DNA of 64,000 nucleotides. It comes from Nemertoderma westbladi (taxonomy: Eukaryota > Xenacoelomorpha > Nemertodermatida > Nemertodermatidae). A program made the translations under genes and the position numbers. Location: positions 47,813 through 111,812 of the forward strand of contig JAUCBJ010001006.1 in the NCBI GenBank assembly GCA_032718475.1, given 5' to 3'. Within the stretch, counting starts at the first letter, position 1, and each line of letters begins with the position of its first letter. Of this stretch, positions 62,311 through 64,000 are shown piece after piece. The notes beneath the pieces were generated by a model that was not told where the DNA came from, did not search any database, and worked only from the letters and a program-made list of their open reading frames with translations.

Positions 62311-62601
62311 TCATCCGCAAAAAAGAGTTGTCATGGAATTTGATGCGTTTGGAAGATCATTAATGTATAGAAGGTATCCGATCGGCCCAAGGATCGAGCC
62401 TTGGGGGACGCCGCAGATAATTGGGAGGGTCGAGTTGCATCTGTCTATTGTAACAAATTGGGATCGGTTGGAGAGATAATCGGAAAATAGCTGCAGGGGG
62501 GCCCCCCTGATACCATAGCTCTTCAGTTTATTTACTAGAATACCGTGATACAGCGTATCAAACGCTTTTTTAAGATTAATAAATATGGCGCAGGACGACA
62601 T
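62311..62601 (-). pseudogene. LINE reverse transcriptase fragment
   Basis: A 96-codon frame with both a first catalytic block (FINLKKAFDTLYHG, where the usual catalytic Asp of F-x-D-L is Asn) and GVPQGSILGPIGYLLYINDLP. It stops at a T-run of six just before the FADD codons; one T fewer would keep the box in frame. Confidence 0.82.
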
Positions 62602-63000
62602 TTTTTTTATCTAAAAAATCGTGTAATTTTTCAGCTAAAATACCATATGTTGTAGTATATTATTTACTAAATCCGAATTGACAGCTAGTTAATATTTATA
62701 TAATATTAATTTATCTAAGAAAGAGACCAGCTGGACAATATTATGCGTTCAAACACTTGCTCACAAACACATGCTCAATACCGGCAGTAAAGAAATAGGG
62801 CAATAATTAGTTTTAAAACATGGGTCGCCAGATTTAAAAACTGGGGTTACTTTTGCTACCTTGAGAGAATTCGAAAAAAAACGTGTTTGATATTTAGATT
62901 AATTAGTTCCGAAATATGACTACATAATATATGTGCAGCTGTTTTTATAAGTTTCATTTGATGCTGGAGTAGTATTCATCAACTGGAGTAGTATTAATGA

Positions 63001-64000
63001 AAGAGTCCCGACTCAAACAGACTACAGCGGCCAAGAATGCAGTTAAGGCTGCATCTAGGTCCATGAACAGGCAGTACTCTGTTCATTTACTGGAGCTAAT
63101 AAACCAACAGGTTGATGTCATCAATGATGCTGGCGACAGCAGGCAATCATCCCAGGCATGGAAATCGATCAATCTGCTTACTGGGCGGAAAAGCCAACCA
63201 ACCACCAAGGTTAAGGCTGAATCACCAGCCGATCGCCTCAATGGTTGGAAAGCCCACTTTGAAAAGCTCCTCAATAATGACAGGGTAATGCCTGATAACT
63301 TTATAGAAGTAAAGGTGTCTGAGTCTGTACTCCCAGATATTCCCATTGGCGATATCTCCTTTGCAGAAGTGAAGGCTGCTGCAAAGAGCATTAAGACCAA
63401 TCGTGCCAGTGGAGTAGATGGTGTTCCCCCTGAGGTCTTTAAAATACCTGAGTGTTTAAAGCTCATCTATCCCATCATAGTAGACATGTACCGTACAACA
63501 AGAGTCCCACAAGAAATGAAAACAAATAAGTTGGTGCCAGTTCCCAAGAAGGGCAACCTAACACTCTATGTTTCTTTTCGGGGAATCTCATTGAACTCGA
63601 TTGCTGCAAAGCTATACAATAGGATTCTATTAAATCGCATCTGGGATCCCATTGAGAGACGGCTCCGTGGAAATCAGAATGGGTTCCGTAAAAGTCGTGG
63701 GACCATGGAGCCCATTTTGGCACTTAGAAGGATAATTGAAGAATTATCAAAAAAGAAAGACAGGCATCTGGCTGTTATCTTTGTTGACTTCTTCAAGGCC
63801 TTTGATTCAGTCTCTCGCTCACGTATGTTCAGCATACTTTCATTATATGGGATTCCTGATGAAATTATTGCAGCAATCAGATCAGTATACGATGGTTCGA
63901 CAACATTTGTGTCTACTGTTGACGGTGACACAGAACCATTTGAAGTGTTATGGGGCGTCCTCCAAGGAGACACACTTGCACCATTCTTATTCATTATTGT
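63001..64000 (+). mobile_element. RTE family 1 copy i, continues past the window
   Basis: Starts at aaagagtcccgactcaaac in the endonuclease-RT linker and follows copy f with very few differences to the end of the window, through the first RT catalytic block (FVDFFKAFDSVSR) to GVLQGDTLAPF. It runs off at 64000. Its 5' truncation point is almost the same as that of copy c. Confidence 0.9.
63010..64000 (+). pseudogene. RTE reverse transcriptase, partial (copy i)
   Basis: A frame open on the plus strand from the linker (about 63010) through SRQSSQAWKSINLLTGRKSQ, NRASGVDGVPPEVFKI, LVPVPKKGNLTLYVSFRGISL, QNGFRKSRGTMEPI and the first catalytic block. I see no stop in the part available. It shares LYVSFRGISLNSIAAK with copy f, so the two are close sisters. 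The 3' half is outside the window. Confidence 0.85.

Larger units (their letters stand above)
61949..62990 (-). mobile_element. Decayed LINE (CR1/Jockey-like RT)
   Basis: Minus-strand RT remnant. From ~62860 downward: TPVFKSGDPCFKTNY, ISLLPVLS, QFGFSK, then the clean frame 62601-62311 with AIFINLKKAFDTLYHGIL, GVPQGSILGPIGYLLYINDLP, and the start of the FADD box at ~62325 with a one-base insertion. Below the RTE copy h insertion the sequence continues in an unrecognised frame (62220-61949). Many stops upstream of 62601. Confidence 0.8.

Overview
This is eukaryotic, animal-type DNA. I see no operons, no bacterial signals and no convincing host gene. BEL/Pao LTR retrotransposons occur only in animals. 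They sit here with two RTE-type LINE families, other LINEs, a Ty3/gypsy element, at least six tandem-repeat arrays and many poly-C/poly-G tracts. An invertebrate genome, perhaps aquatic, is my inference; the species cannot be read from the sequence. Nearly every protein-like reading frame belongs to a retroelement.

Layout. 0.4-0.65 kb: short tandem repeat. 0.8-12.65 kb, minus strand: BEL/Pao element 1. Its gag-pol reads almost continuously but is split by a 3.3 kb LINE with an intact ~1,030-codon ORF (7.6-10.9 kb). 13.3-17 kb, minus: BEL/Pao element 3, gag and protease only. 17.8-22.8 kb: two tandem copies of an unclassified ~2.05 kb unit, each with a degenerate tRNA-like sequence near its end; the second copy carries two insertions, one a 440 bp inverted-repeat element. 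22.8-25.2 kb: 31 bp satellite. 25.9-26.8 kb: 5'-truncated LINE with poly-A. 26.8-29.35 kb: 37 bp satellite split by an RTE copy. 29.59-29.98 kb: almost perfect 394 bp palindrome. 31.6-44.1 kb, minus: BEL/Pao element 2, flanked by ~1.4 kb direct repeats that look like LTRs, with an extra small ORF before gag and an unrecognised long ORF in the env position. 44.2-49.0 kb: nested RTE copies. 49.1-53.8 kb, plus: decayed Ty3/gypsy element, itself split by an RTE copy with a 60 bp target-site duplication. 53.8-54.5 kb: 35 bp G-rich satellite. 55.2-60.7 kb: three RTE copies head to tail, the middle one nearly complete. 60.9-61.5 kb: 39 bp satellite. 61.9-63.0 kb, minus: decayed LINE carrying a 79 bp RTE fragment. 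63.0-64.0 kb: another RTE copy running off the end.

How the parts relate. The BEL/Pao gag-pol genes would supply capsid, protease, reverse transcriptase/RNase H and integrase for their own copying. The LINE ORFs supply endonuclease and reverse transcriptase for target-primed insertion. Insertion order can be read from target-site duplications: LINE into BEL gag; LINE then RTE into the 37 bp satellite; RTE family 2 into RTE family 1; RTE family 1 into gypsy; RTE family 1 into an older LINE. The most unusual points are the poly-G tracts that coincide with four of the frame changes in element 1 gag, the extra ORFs of element 2, the perfect palindrome and the 60 bp duplication. All coordinates and copy numbers were read by eye; family assignments rest on motif recognition, not on database searches.
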